Shown: positions 47,160 to 59,371 of the stretch, in pieces
How positions within the stretch are numbered: the first letter of the stretch is position 1
Layout: each line of letters begins with the position of its first letter
Source of the DNA: Sipunculus nudus
Lineage: Eukaryota; Annelida; Sipuncula; Golfingiida; Sipunculidae
NCBI GenBank assembly: GCA_026874595.1
Contig: CM049309.1
Location: forward strand, 70,600,926-70,664,925
Direction: 5' to 3'
DNA: 64,000 bases
Notes under the pieces: generated by a model
What the model was told of the DNA's origin: nothing
Database searches by the model: none
What the model saw: the letters and a program-made list of their open reading frames with translations, nothing else
Translations under genes and position numbers: made by a program

Positions 47160-49390
47160 ATTGCATCATTATTTTATAAATAATAAGGTCCGGATCTCTA
47201 GCTGCAAAAGTATTTTCTGTTTCGGAAGTCGATTGGAATTTGCGCCATAATTTCGTAGGTCTGTTTGTGAGTAGCAATGATTACTATGCCTGTCCAGTCT
47301 AATTCTTGAGAGGCAGAATCTGATGCAGTTAAGTAGTGCAACAGGCTGTGTTGAGGCTCTCTGTGCTTACTCGATTCTTTCCAGTGTCTTTTCCTTCGAT
47401 CTTTCTTATCTCTTCCCTTGACTGTCTGTCTCCTGATGCTCTGGCCTACCAGAATGTTTGGATGATAACACAAACATTCAGGAGGTCTCTTTGAACAACT
47501 GTGTACCGCAGAGTTAGCCATCCTTAATTGTGGCTGGTACCTGTGGCCAGTTCTCTGTACAGCATATCCTTCCGTGCGAGAAACATGCCCTAGCCATCGG
47601 AATTGGCTTTGGGTGAGTAAGACGTATATACTTTGAATGCCTGCGTGCTCCAGAGCAGCCTTTGTCTGGGCAGGTGATCCTCAGAATTCTTCTCAGGCTT
47701 TCGAGGTGGAACACATTGAGTCCAAGTTCTTGACGGGCATACAATGTCCACACCTAACTGCCCAACAGGAGCACACACACCTGATGCACTTTCCATGTTA
47801 ATGTTCAGCATGGCTTTCAAAAATGCCATTTCCCTTACCTTGTCAGTTCACTAGTCCATTTAATTGTCTAGTGACAGTTTGCTGCAGATGGTTAACTCTT
47901 CCACCACGTCAAGATGTGACAACAGACACGAATGCTAGTAATGGTTTTGACATCTTAGCCCATGATGATTGCCTCCATGGAACTGATGGTCAGTTCAAAG
48001 TGGTTGCAGGCAAGAGCATAAGGCCAAGGAGTCTCTGAAGGGCCTTCTCAGTGTGAGTTACCAGCGTAGCATTGTCTGCAAACTGCATCTCACATCAGCG
48101 CTTGTCGCACTTTTGTCTTTGCTAAGGTCGCACAAGGTTGAACAGACAGCTCTCACTTACTGTGTGAAGGTAGCGGCATCTGATTGCAACATACATGAAT
48201 AAGATTCCACACAATATGGAAGCGAGAACACAGCCTTGTTTGATGCCGCTGATTGGAAAAAGATCGGATGATGAGCAGTTATACTGTCCGATGCTGTGCA
48301 TACCGTCACGGAAGAAGGATATCAACTTTAGGAACATTAAACTGTACCCGATCTTTGAAGAAGCCGGAAAAACATTTGTTTAGAAGATCGAATACCTCGG
48401 TCAGATTAATGCAGGTGACATTTCGAGGTCCTTTCAGCTCTCGATTCTTTCGCCTGCAGCTGCCGCAGAGAGAAAATAATATTCACTGTTGTTCTTTCTG
48501 CTCTGAAACCGCACATTGACTCTGGGTGCACCCGGACAGCAAGTGCTTGGAGTCTAAAGAATGACAATTTTGGCGTCGAACTTGCCCTTGGAAAGAGCTC
48601 CTTTCTCCCGACACAGGCTGAGCTATGGATATTTGAGTGTAGTGAAGGAGCAGTCTGAGGGGTACTTCAGTCATGCACATGATTAGTGCTGCACGATTGG
48701 TTTCAATGTGGGGTGTCATCTCTTTAAGAGCTAGTCATGACTGTATCGTAGGTGGCATCACAGATGAAGCTCCACTTTTTCTTATGGTGCCTGTTGGGAA
48801 GACAAAAATCTTATGTGATCGAGCAAACTAAATACGCAGATCGGCAGTCCAATGTTTTTGAGGCGCCAGTGCCGGGATGCCCTTCATGCCTTGAGTGATG
48901 TAGTCGCCTTGACTTCCGTCGTACCATGCTCCGTCACAGCGCTATATGAGCTACGGGTGAGGAGGACGCTTCATAGCAGAGACCTTGTAATGGCAGGTCA
49001 AGGTAGTGGCAGGGGTGTGGTGTGAAGTGATGCCATGATACTCTGTGGTGAGGCTTGGTTGTAAAGAATGTATTTGGTAGGTCATGGTAGGAGCAAAGCT
49101 TAGAAGCATTTTCCAATGGCTAAGTCCCAAAGCACACAGTCGGCGATTTATGGTCAGTTCCCACTCGGGCGTTTAAATCACCGAGTAAGAACTCAAGAAC
49201 AAGTCTTTATGGTTGGCATCTTCCTGATGGCAATTATCAAGTTCCTGGTATGACAGATATGTTTTTTTCTGAAGAGTAATAGGGAGCTGGAGCGTGGATG
49301 GCCAAACTGTTCACGAAACCTGTTGAGAGTAGGAAGGACTTGATGATAGGATCTGTGCAGTGGCTCCATGTTGGAGGTCCATTGTAGGGT
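47160..49390 (-). mobile_element. Degraded LINE (non-LTR retrotransposon), minus strand
   Basis: Reading the minus strand, successive frames give EFLLGDLNARVGTDH (endonuclease, about 49140-49190), then SYHDLPNTFFTTKPHHRVSW (linker, about 49050-49100). FFRDGMHS and SGIKQGCVLASILCGILF (reverse transcriptase, 48190-48310) follow, then QFADNATLVTHTEKALQRL (about 48020-48085) and ARQELGLNVFHLESLRRILR (about 47690-47745). The order matches CR1/RTE-type LINEs. FADD is replaced by FADN, and frames shift several times, so it is dead. The 5' part of the endonuclease is missing, and a family C element abuts at 49395. Confidence 0.85.
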
Positions 49391-49394
49391 TTTT

Positions 49395-52300
49395 AGCTTA
49401 GCTGACTGAAAGTCATCTGAGCTATAGCGATCACCCTTTATCCGTCCGGCCGTCCGTTAACAGGGCACAAATTGTAACCGCTGGACCTGGAATCTTCTAA
49501 CTTGACATCCAGGGAGGTCCATGTAAAATCTCCTTGGAAACCTGAACTTGGGTCTCTGTTACCCTTATTCTCTAAGCTATGGGTCTCGTAAGTACCTCCC
49601 AGAATAATCAACAATTTGATACAAAAGCTCAAGTATCTGAATAACTACTGCATTGATCACCATGACTCTTTGTATGAATATTGATCATGAAGTGTTTCAT
49701 CAGTTCCTGTAAACTAGTGGCGCCGCCGGTATTTTTTCAATTGTCTACGAATTTTTTCTGTATTTTTGATACCTTCTAAGAATCTGTCATCTGTAAACAG
49801 GGCACAAATCGTAACCGCTAGACCTGGAATCCTCTCACTTGACATCAAAGGAGGTCCATGAAAAGTCTCTGTGGAAACCTGATATTCGGTCTGTGTTACC
49901 CATATTCTCCAACAAGGGGACTCATAAGTTCCCCCCAGAATAATCAAAAATTTGAAACAAAACCTCAAGTATCTGAATAACTACTGCATTGATCACCATG
50001 AATCTTTGTAAGAATTTTGTTTATGGAGTGTTCCATCAGTTCCTACAAACTGATGGGGCTTCCTGTATTTTTTCAATATTTACGAATTTTTATGCCCCCG
50101 CCACAAAGTGGCCGGGGCATATAGTTTTACCCATGTCCGTCCTTCCGTCATTCCGAAATCAAACAGTTGTACGGACTTTTTTTTTCGCAATGCTTGCAGA
50201 TATTGGCCTGATTTTTGGTTTGTGGGCAGATAATGACCAGTTACAGATCGAGTTCGCGTTTCGTCCCGGTTGACCTACTTTTGACCGTTTTACGGCTCCT
50301 AAACTTAGAAAATTTCATGAAAAATAGAAATTTTCATGACAAATACACATGTACGGACTTTTTTTCGCAGTGCCTGCAGATATTGGCCTGATTTTTGGTG
50401 TGTGGGCAGATAATGTCCGTCCGTCTGTCCGTCCGTTCCGCGTCTGTTAACTTTTACCTTGTGAGCAGGACATCTCTAAAAGGATTCACCGTTGGAATTT
50501 TATTTCATCAGTGAAGATGTATATCGATCAAATCTCGGTCAAGTTCGAAGATGGGTGACCTTGACCAATTTTTCTACATTTTAGAGCTGATTATAGAAAA
50601 ACACTCAGCAGTTTATATCTCAGGAACCATTGTGTGGATTTTCACCAAACTTACTATGATCATTGGGACTGATGGTCTGTATGTGCTGCACAATTTTGGT
50701 GGCGCCACCTGCAATTTCTGATTTTTTTAATGAAATTTTATCGGATTTTTTTTCAATTTTGGCCTTTTGTGCAGGATATCTCCAAAGGTATTCAACACAG
50801 GAACTACATTTCTTCAGTGCTATTGCATTATATTTACGAAATCTTGGTCAAGTTCAAAGATGGGTGATCTTGACCTACTTTTCAAGGTCACAGAGCTTAG
50901 TATAGAAAAAAACTTAGGAGCTTATTTCTCAGGAAGCATTTGGTGGATTGTTATGAAACATGGTATATACCTCTCCAATTTAAATTTATAAATGATAATC
51001 AACTTTTGCTAATATTCTAGTTTCGCAATGCAATGCTTACAGATACTGGCCTAATGTTTGGTCTGTGGGCGCATAATGACCACTTACAGATCGAGTTCGC
51101 ATTTCGTCCCAGTTAACCTATTTTTCACCATATGACAGATCCTGCACATAGAAAATTTCATGAAAGACAGAAATGGACTTTTTTTCACAATGCCTGCAGA
51201 TACTGGCCTGATTTTTGGTGTGTTGCTTGATAATGACCCTTTACAGATCGAGTTTGCATTTTGCCCTTGTTGACCTACTTTTGACCATACAACACTTCCT
51301 GAACTTAAAAAAAATTTACAAAATTTAACAAATGTTTCTAATTTGCCCCAGGCGGGGGCATTCGTGTCGTTCCGACACATCTAGTTTTTCTTTATTTTTG
51401 ATACCTTCAAAGAAGCTGTCATCTGTTAACAGGGTACAAATCGTAACTGCTGGACCTGAATCTTCTTACTTGACATCAAAGGAGGTCCATGGAAAACTGA
51501 AATTAGGTCTCTGTTACCCATATCCTCCAAGCTATGGGTCTCGTAAGTACCCTCCAGAATAATTAAAATGTGATACAAAAACTATGCTTTAGTTTCCAGA
51601 GAAATTCTCTGAGATCCTTGGTCTGATCTTTCCGAAACCGAGTATAGTTGTTCCTTCACCTATGTTGTTGTGCCTAACAAAGACAGATGGCACCACCAGC
51701 AATCCTTTTTGTGCAGTACGAATCTGGGTGTCTTTTAGATAACAGCCCATATCTCAGGAGTGGCTAAATGTATTTTGCTGAAAGGCTGCATATATATAGA
51801 CCTTGGATCTCTCTGTTTCATAATTGCGACTGGTGGCGCCATCTACAATACTTTAAGCGTAGTGTCCATCTGTACATATGCCACCTGTTCGTCTTAGTGG
51901 TTCTTCAATGTATTGGGTTGATATGTGCATGTTCATGGATCCTCAACACCTACATCTCGTCAAGACTGGTGGAGCTACCTACAATCATTTTCCTGTGGCG
52001 TCCATCAGTACATGTGCTTTTGGTGAAAATTGCTCATATCTCAGGAATGGTTCAAGATACTGGTATGAATTTGGCGTGTCCATCCATCTTGGAAAGATTT
52101 CTCATAAGCCAGACAGGTAGCGCCACCTACTTTCCTGGTTTTGAAGATTAAAAAAATTCACTTTTCTCACTAGTGATTTGCTGTATTGCTCTGAAATGGT
52201 GCATACCCATAGATCTTGGACTCCTCCATATTGTACTCAAGACTGGTGGTGCCATCTGCAATAGTTTTCTTGTGGCGTCTATCCATGCATGTTTTTTGGG

Positions 52301-52505
52301 TGAAAATTGCTTATATTTTAGGAGTGGTTCAAGGTATTGGTCTGAAATTTGGCATGTCAATCCATCTTGGAGAGTTGTCTGGTAAACCAGACATTTCTAA
52401 GGACTCTTCACAAAATTCATGATTTTTTGGCACTCTGGCAATCATTTTGCTAATTGTTCAACATTCCTTGAATTCAGCTGAGCGTCATGGCCCATGGGCC
52501 ACTAG
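49395..52505 (+). mobile_element. Family C (beta) element hosting a family B element
   Basis: It starts AGCTTAGCTGACTGAAAGTC with GATCACCCTTTATCCGTCCG and has beta core units (CACAAATCGTAACCGCTAGACC). Downstream units differ in style and include TGGTGGCGCCATCTACAATA at 51832. It ends TTCAGCTGAGCGTCATGGCC, CATGGGCCACTAG before TT; this end hairpin (TGGCCCATGGGCCA) is perfect. Family B lies at 50092-51384 and interrupts a core unit cleanly. Confidence 0.82.
50092..51384 (+). mobile_element. Family B element, copy B2
   Basis: It starts ATGCCCCCGCCACAAAGTGG and ends GGCGGGGGCATTCGTGTCG, TTCCGACACATCTAG. Two or three B units flank an unlike middle section (50416-51000) with GTGAGCAGGACATCTC and GGTGGCGCCACCT at 50698. 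That middle looks like the core of another family captured within B2. Confidence 0.83.
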
Positions 52506-52559
52506 TTCTCACATCGAATCCAATACAAAACTGTCGTATTTACCCGGAATCTTACCAGA

Positions 52560-52892
52560 AGATGTACCCCAGTGGTTTACTTATTGATTGGTTTTATTTA
52601 TTGTTTGTCTGGAGCAGCTTTTCTAAGGATAGGTCTATGACCCTTTTGTGGCACTGTCTGTAACATTGGGATGAAGGTAGCCATGCGAAAAGAATATATT
52701 ATAAGAGCCATTTGCATTGCATTTGCATTATCTTATATGCACGGGGCTATGACCAACCAAGAAGCCATGACATGTCGTTAAGACATTAAACGAGTCTCTG
52801 AAGTTCACTATATTGCCTCTACAGGTTCTAGTGGGATTCGAACCGGTACCGCTCCGTAGTCCAATGCCTTAACCACTAGGCTACGCCCGATT
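52560..52892 (-). mobile_element. tRNA-derived SINE, minus strand
   Basis: The minus-strand head reads TCGGGCGTAGCCTAGTGG then TTAAGGC, with a clean A box (TAGCCTAGTGG) and B box (GGTTCGAATCC, 52834-52844). A ~250-bp unrelated body ends in a CAAACAATAAATAAAAC tail. No acceptor stem closes at the expected position, so this is a SINE, not a tRNA gene. Confidence 0.75.
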
Positions 52893-53890
52893 CCTACTTG
52901 TGCAGCGTTTGCGGTCTGATTGTTTTGTTGAATCTCTGCTCCATGCACTAAGTGTGCAGGGAGACCGTCGCGGGTCAGAACTGTACTGACCGGGTGCTGC
53001 CAAACTTGAGGTAGGCATTATCTGATCAGTGAGATGTCGTGGCTTCTTCCAAAGTCCGAGACGACTGGTAGCACCCTGTCTTACTCCAATCAAACATAAC
53101 TGCTGCCTCCAGTGTTGTTCTGACGCTTTGGACTACGACTGGACTCTCCAAGGGATAAAAGGCAGGGCAGGTTATGCGGGAATCCTTGGTTGCTCAGACA
53201 CTAGTTGCAAACGTTTCCTAAAAAAAGAAAAAAGTAATACTTCTGGCATAAACTTGGCTCAGGAGTTGCCGGAAGGATGTTCCCAGTCTTTCTTCTTTAG
53301 ATTCCAGCAAGGCAGCGGGGATAGAAAGTCTGACCTTTCCAAGATTGATCCTATGGTTTTGTCTGGAGTGTCCTTCTCTTGGACGGACGGCTATCATGGC
53401 TTATGAACTCCATCTGTCCATTAGCCAATAGATTGGGCTTGCTTAATAGAGGACCACACTGATTCTGAACCTAACATCTTTAGAAACCAAGCTCCTCCGA
53501 AAAAAGTCCAGAGGGTCAGTGATTTTGATATTGTAGAAAACATTTATATATTCATTTAGCAGATCAGTTACAAAGGTTGCAATAAAGGATTGAGGCCTAA
53601 TTTCCAAAAAAAGTAAAATACTTTTCAAAAGTTTAAGAAATACAATATAATAAATGCATGTTTCCCAGAAAACAAAGAGAATTTAAAGCCGCCGTTTTCT
53701 GGTTTAGTGTAATAAATAGGTAGTGTCAGATTAATGCTTTTTGCTGCTAAAATAACGTTTTATCTCACAGAGGCAATGATCTAATTTGCATCACAAATTG
53801 CAACTCGATCACTGATTTTTATTTTATTTTAGAAAGTTATATACGAGAAAGTTTCAAGAGCACGGAAGATTGTTCTCACAAAATTCCCAA
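52893..53890. other. Unassigned; open frame 53029-53406 not recognised
   Basis: A 125-codon plus-strand frame is Cys- and Ser-rich but matches no family I know. GC content is above its surroundings. It might derive from a mobile element. No splice or start context supports it as a gene. Confidence 0.3.
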
Positions 53891-53929
53891 AACAATATAT
53901 AGCGTTTAGTTCTTAGCATCTCGAAAGGG

Positions 53930-54245
53930 GTTAGAAGTCTGTGGTATAGCAGCTTAACGTTCGTTCTTCAAGTAACATCCACAAATTACCGACTTCTGTG
54001 GCAGCACACGCTACCTCACATTTTATATCTCAATGATAACCAGGCTGGTGACTACTGCAAAAGGCTCACTCGGTTGTGAATGAAACACGGCCGCTGGACA
54101 CAGCCTTCCTTTTAAGCTGCAGAGGGCTCACCAAGGGTGGGAGCCGAACGTAAAAAGACTCACCGCCTCGGCTGAGATTAGAACTCGCGAGCTCCCGGTT
54201 TTGAGCCGTGTGCTATACCCTTAGACCACAGAAGCAACTAGGCTC
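53930..54245 (-). mobile_element. Second tRNA-derived SINE, minus strand
   Basis: The minus-strand head at about 54174-54240 reads TTGCTTCTGTGGTCTAAGGG, TATAGCACACGG, CGAGTTCTAATCTC, an imperfect tRNA-like A/B box pair. The body continues CGGCTCCCACCCTTGGTGAG and GTGTCCAGCGGCCGTGTTTC. Its far end is uncertain. It is older than the SINE at 52.8 kb, judging by its worn B box. Confidence 0.55.
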
Positions 54246-55989
54246 TGTATACAGCTGACATTATGACAAACCTCAAAAACTAAAGAAAAATCCTTGGTTG
54301 ATGTACACCGCTCCATCATGTTCTACTCTAAATAATACTTGATGAGGTCCTGTTGAGGTAAGTTAACGTTAATATGTGAATCATGCAAAATTAAAATTTT
54401 TGATCCCGGGCCCTTCACGAATGAAGTCCAGTGCCTTATGTTTAATGAGGCTGTCGGAAGTTCCAGGTTGTTCTTTGGACAAACTGGAAAGTTTTGCCTG
54501 TACTACGTGCAAACGAGAAATATCTTCCGCTACAAATAAGCCTTGTAATTAGTTCTAGGAAATAATCTTCCAAATGATCAAACCAGAATGAGAAGGAGTC
54601 AGAAGTATTTTATGTCAACCAGGAGTTGGATCACTTCATTATCATCCGGAAAGAATGATGGTGCTCCTTGCTCAGAACGAAAGGGATGTCCCAGATGTCC
54701 ATGGCAAACATTTCTCTTTCACAATGAGAATTCTATTTTGCGTCACGAAGAATGACAATACTATTTTATAGGAAGAGGGTATATTTTTTTTATGTTTCAA
54801 GAAGAATAAAAAAATTATCTCAGTAGGACATTGAATTCTGACTTGGATTGGATTTTAGATTTACCACTCTCATTCTTCCCTTGGAAAACAAATTTCTCAT
54901 AGTGATTTATACACCTGGTTCATTTCACTGCGTTTCAAACAAAGGGAGAAGTCTAGGTTTGTTCTTGGAGTAACCTCCACCATTAATTGATCAGTCACAC
55001 CGGCTCGGCGAAATATATGCCCATAATATATAACAACAACGTTGACCGAGACAGGATACACGTTCATCATATCTACAGGACAGGGCCAGGATTAATTGCA
55101 TTATCAGCATCCCGTTTTAACAGCTGAGCACCAGCTTCTGAAGACTCATATTTGATCACTCCATGTACACTGAAGAGTTACATGCAGACGCCACTATGAT
55201 TACAAAATGCCTTTTTCTTTTCTATGGGTACTCTCTTAATTATTTTACCTGCACGCCTTTACATATTCATAAACCCTATAGATACGGCTTTTACTATACT
55301 ATAAATAACTTACTCTGGATAGCCGACAATACACACTTAAGCCACAAAAACATACGGACACAGATACGGCTGGAACTAAAATATGTTAAAATAGAAGGGT
55401 TGTTTCTACTGATGCGGACACGCATACGGCCCCAAACTGTATTCCCTGGTTGACTTGACTTTTCCTCACCCAAAGGACTCAAGGGTCTCAAGTATATATA
55501 TATAAATATATTATTATTATACATAAAAAAAATTAAAAGCCCGCGCGTTCAATAAAACCCCATATTCTTTTTTATAACAAGGCTACGCAATGATTAGGGA
55601 GGTATATTATACTTTTATTAGAGCCCCGTCTGTCTTTCGTCACGCCACTTCGCGCGCATTTATCTCAAGAATATTTCTAAAAATTGCCGAGAGATTTTTC
55701 TGAAGATTGACACCTAAAAAGGATGTGTACTTTCGAATTTCTGACACATGGAATATCCTATATGGCCGCCAATAAGAGATATTTGAACCGCTTGGTGCTT
55801 GTTTGGAAAGCAGGGCCCAACTTGAGGTTCTTATGGTCCCAGTAACCTCTAGTTCTGTACAGGTGCCACATATAAGTTAAATGCTTAACATATAATAATG
55901 ATGTTATAATATAAAAAAATCAGTTAGTATGTATTAAGCTGAATTTATATTTATATGAACTGAAATCAAATATATTTATTTTTAATTCG
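54246..55989. other. Unassigned intergenic DNA
   Basis: No gene is recognised. The frame at 55163-55453 and its antisense counterpart have no family signature. A short (TA)n lies near 55494. Confidence 0.4.
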
Positions 55990-57010
55990 TCCAGTTAAAT
56001 CAAGGAAACTACGAATAATAGCTCAGGCTGAATACAAAGACGCTAAATTAAAGTATTTGTACAGACATATCTCTAGACTATTGATAGCAAAACATGAAGG
56101 AGTTAAATCAGTTTAAAGACCTCCGCACAATTACTAAGAAACAGTTTAGGAATATTACCAAGCAAGAAAGGCCAAAAAATTTTGTTGAGAAAAAAATTAA
56201 GATAGGTGTAATATTATGAAGAATTATTTAAGAATTGTCCGCCAGATTTCGTGACAACTAAACGGCAGTTGAAAAACTGTCCATTGACGTAATTTAAACA
56301 AGATATAAGGAGGACAAGCAAACAAAATAAAATTGAAAAGGCAGGGGGACCATCAGCATCCCTGCAGAGCAGGGTTTGGGCGAGTTCAAGTTTTCAGTAC
56401 TCTTACTCGTACTTAAAAACATTTTTCTGTGTACTTGTACTCAATCGTGTACTCAGCTTACAAATTATCAGTGTACTCGTACTCGTACTCAAGTACTGGC
56501 CAATGGTCAGAAAATACAGATTAAATAATAATGAACAATAAACATTGTGTACATTGTGGTATTGATACAGAAATAAGAAAAAAAAAAAAAAGTTATTAGC
56601 AATTAAAAGATTTGTTAAGTACTTCGAGGAAATAAACACGTACTCTGTACTCGTACTGAGTACAAACCATGAGTACTTTTACATGAGGGCATGCCTGTAC
56701 TTGTGCTCGTACTTTTACGGTTTACTGTCAAGTGCTCGTACTGTAACAGTGTACTCGCTCCAACCCTGCTGCAGAGGCTAAAAAAAAGTGATGCTCATAG
56801 GATGGCGGAAATATTCCTTACCCTGTTTGGGCAATTCATGGAAGAAGAACAGGTAACATCAGACCTGAAGGGGGGTTATCTCATCAACATTCATAAGATG
56901 GATGATGTCACTACCTGACACAGCGAGATCACTCTCCTGTGATCCTACAGAATTTCACTACGGAATTGTCTAAAGCAGGATGAAGGATGACATGGACACC
57001 AGGCCAGAGA
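55990..57010 (+). mobile_element. Degraded LINE fragment, plus strand, split by a hAT MITE
   Basis: Reading across the insert, the frame gives KIEKAGGPSASLQR then LKKSDAHRMAEIFLTLFGQF, then MEEEQVTSDLKGGYLINIHK. This matches the start of a LINE reverse transcriptase (GKAxGPDxIPAE..LxxLFxxIWxEEQxPxDWKxGxxIxIPKKGD). It carries stops soon after and no later RT motifs. Upstream text (56000-56350) is Lys/Asn-rich and may be its preceding segment. Confidence 0.65.
56370..56768. mobile_element. hAT-type MITE, 399 bp, with perfect 8-bp target duplication
   Basis: The left end CAGGGTTTGGGCGAGT pairs with the right end ACTCGCTCCAACCCTG. CTGCAGAG flanks both sides (56362-56369 and 56769-56776). 5'-CAGGG ends with an 8-bp duplication are diagnostic of the hAT superfamily. 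Both arms are filled with repeats of GTACTCGTACTC. There is no transposase. Confidence 0.9.
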
Positions 57011-57143
57011 CCAATCAACACAAATAAAACAGCAACACTTCCATAATTTTATTTTGATAAGACAGCTGACAACATGGATAGTTAAAGTCTGTGGAAGTTG
57101 TTCAGACACAACTGGTATCACTGGATATCACTAACACAATCAA

Positions 57144-57815
57144 CTAGGGACCCATGGGTCTCGACGCTCAGTTGAATTTGTCTATAAGCCAATCTGTCTA
57201 TCCAAACCAGAATTATCATCCATAAACTTATTTGTGAATGGATGGGCCCTGTGACCTTTGACCCTATAATTCCAAAACCGTAAAGAATCTGTCCCTTTTT
57301 TCAAGTGAGCAGGATGGAAGGTTTGTGATGGTAAATTTGGTTTGAAATGCATACAAATTCTTTTTAAAGAAATGGGTTCTCTGACCTTGATCTATGGACT
57401 TTGAACCCCAATCGACAGGGTTCTTACTTTATGTGTGAGCCATATATAAGTTACGTTTGAAAACCAATATGTCAAACTAAACTGGAGATATCATCTAGAA
57501 ACTAATATGTGACCAGATGGCCCCTGTGACCTTGACCTTGTGGCCCATAATTCATTTATGCTCTCCCCACACTGGCAAGTCAGCTGAGGGATGAAAAACT
57601 GGGCTTAAAATGCAGCCATAATCTTTTTAAATAGTCCTGTGACCTTGACCTTTGACCTCATGACCCAAAAATCATACAGGTTCTTGCTTTAGTTTTTGGT
57701 TATATGTAAGTCAAGTTTGAAATCCATTTGTCAATCCAATTTGGAGTAATCATCTAGGGAAAAAAATGTGTGGATGGACGGATGGACAGTCAGGGTCATT
57801 ACTATAGGGCATCAA
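57144..57815 (-). mobile_element. Family C-like element, minus strand, poorly bounded right end
   Basis: The left edge reads CTAGGGACCCATGGGTCTCG, ACGCTCAGTTGAA, the reverse complement of the family C end. The core holds GTGACCTTGACC units. GGATGGACGGATGGACAG at 57775 matches the reversed GTCCGTCC tract near a C start. The start hairpin is not clear, so the right boundary is approximate. Confidence 0.55.
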
Positions 57816-57988
57816 TAATCAATAAACACACCAGGTTTGGGGACACTAGAAGGAATGACAGATTAGAAACTGACATAATTGTTGTCATTTTATAGAAAAA
57901 ACAATAAGAAAATTACAGGTGGCGCCACCACTTTCTGGAACGGTCAAAATTAGTCATGGTCAATATTCAAAGCAAGATTAATGCCAAT

Positions 57989-58150
57989 CCAGTGGCGGAT
58001 CCATAAGGGGCTGAAACAACCTTTTTATATGGTTTCGATCCAAATTTTGGGACCCTGGCCCCCTCCTTCCCGGACCAGAGGACCTTTGTTAGGTTTTCTT
58101 TCAGTCTTCCGGGGGGGGGGGGTGACCTTCCCCTTTCCAAAATCCTGCAA
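57989..58150. repeat. CCAGTGGCGGATCC-type repeat fragment
   Basis: It opens CCAGTGGCGGATCCATAAGG and continues through a G-run near 58111-58121. CAGTGGCGGATCC ends are common on invertebrate MITEs. A matching opposite end is not evident, so it is only a fragment call. Confidence 0.35.
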
Positions 58151-59371
58151 TCCATGCATTATTTATCAAGATATTGGAGGTTTTGTACAAATTTTTAGCG
58201 AACCTGCGAGTTTATGCGATGGTGCGGCGTCGTCCGTCGTGCGTCGTCTGTACGTTAACCATAGCTATCTCAAAAACGGCAGGAGCTAGCATCACCAAAT
58301 TTTTTGCAAATAATCAGTCATCCAAAAAACTATATCGGATTTTGTTTATTTTTTTTCTAACTGCATTATCTTAGATTTTATTGGGAAAAAGCTAAGAAAA
58401 GCTTTAAAAATCTTCTTCTCCGAAACTGTCCAGCCAAATTGTCCAATATTTTCTAGAAATGATCCCTGGAACAATCTTTCTCAAGTTTGTTCGAATGGTT
58501 CCAGTTCGGAGATTTTTGGCCGAGTTACAGGAGGTTGAACTTTGTTAACTTTGCAAAAAAGCATATTAAAATTTAAATCTCAGAAACGGCAGGAGCTATC
58601 ATCACCAAATTTTATGCCAATGTTGGTCATATAGGTCATATCGGAAAATGAGGTATTGGTGGCGCCACCTGCATCGGCCTTTTTTGTACGGGGTCATCAG
58701 TGCCTGTATCACACTGAGGGCTACAAAAAACTTCTTCTCTGAAACCATACGGCCAAAATGTTTAATATCGCACAGAAATGATCCTAGGGTAGTGCTTTCT
58801 GAAGTTTGTTCAAATGGTCTGTTTTCAGTGACTTTTGGCTAAGTTATGGGAAGCTGAATTTAGTCATATGCCATAACAGCCCATTTTAGCTCAGTGGCTA
58901 CAAAGATCTTCTTCTCAAAAACCACACGGCCAAATTCTTAAATCTCACATATTAATTATCCTCAGATGTTGATAATTCAAGTTTGTTCAAATGGTTTTGG
59001 TTCAGTGCTTTTTGGCTCAGTTACGGCTCAGCTGAACTTAGCCAGTTTGCTGTATCTTCATATATGAGTTATAAACCTGCAAAACGTTTTCGACTGATGC
59101 CACTGAAGCCAGTTTGTTAAATATTTTACAAGAATAATCCCTACAATAATTCTTATAATAATTGTTATTAATGGTTCCACATGAATGATTTTTTGCTGAA
59201 TTATGGAGATTGAATTGAGTCATTTTACCATATATGTTAGCTGTGTGATGCTGTTACATTTAGCCTGGCACTAGTTTATCAGCATCTATTACATCATGCC
59301 ACTAGACATTTAGATTTCAGGTTATCTTTGGTTAATATTGACAAGAAAGTTTTTTTTTAAAGCTTTTAAAA

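Noticed and set aside
52825-52892. A tRNA gene on the minus strand
   Set aside because: The boxes are good but the acceptor stem does not close, and an unrelated body with an A-rich tail follows, as in a SINE.
53029-53406. A 125-codon open frame as a host gene
   Set aside because: No recognisable domain, no splice or start support, and it lies between degraded mobile elements.
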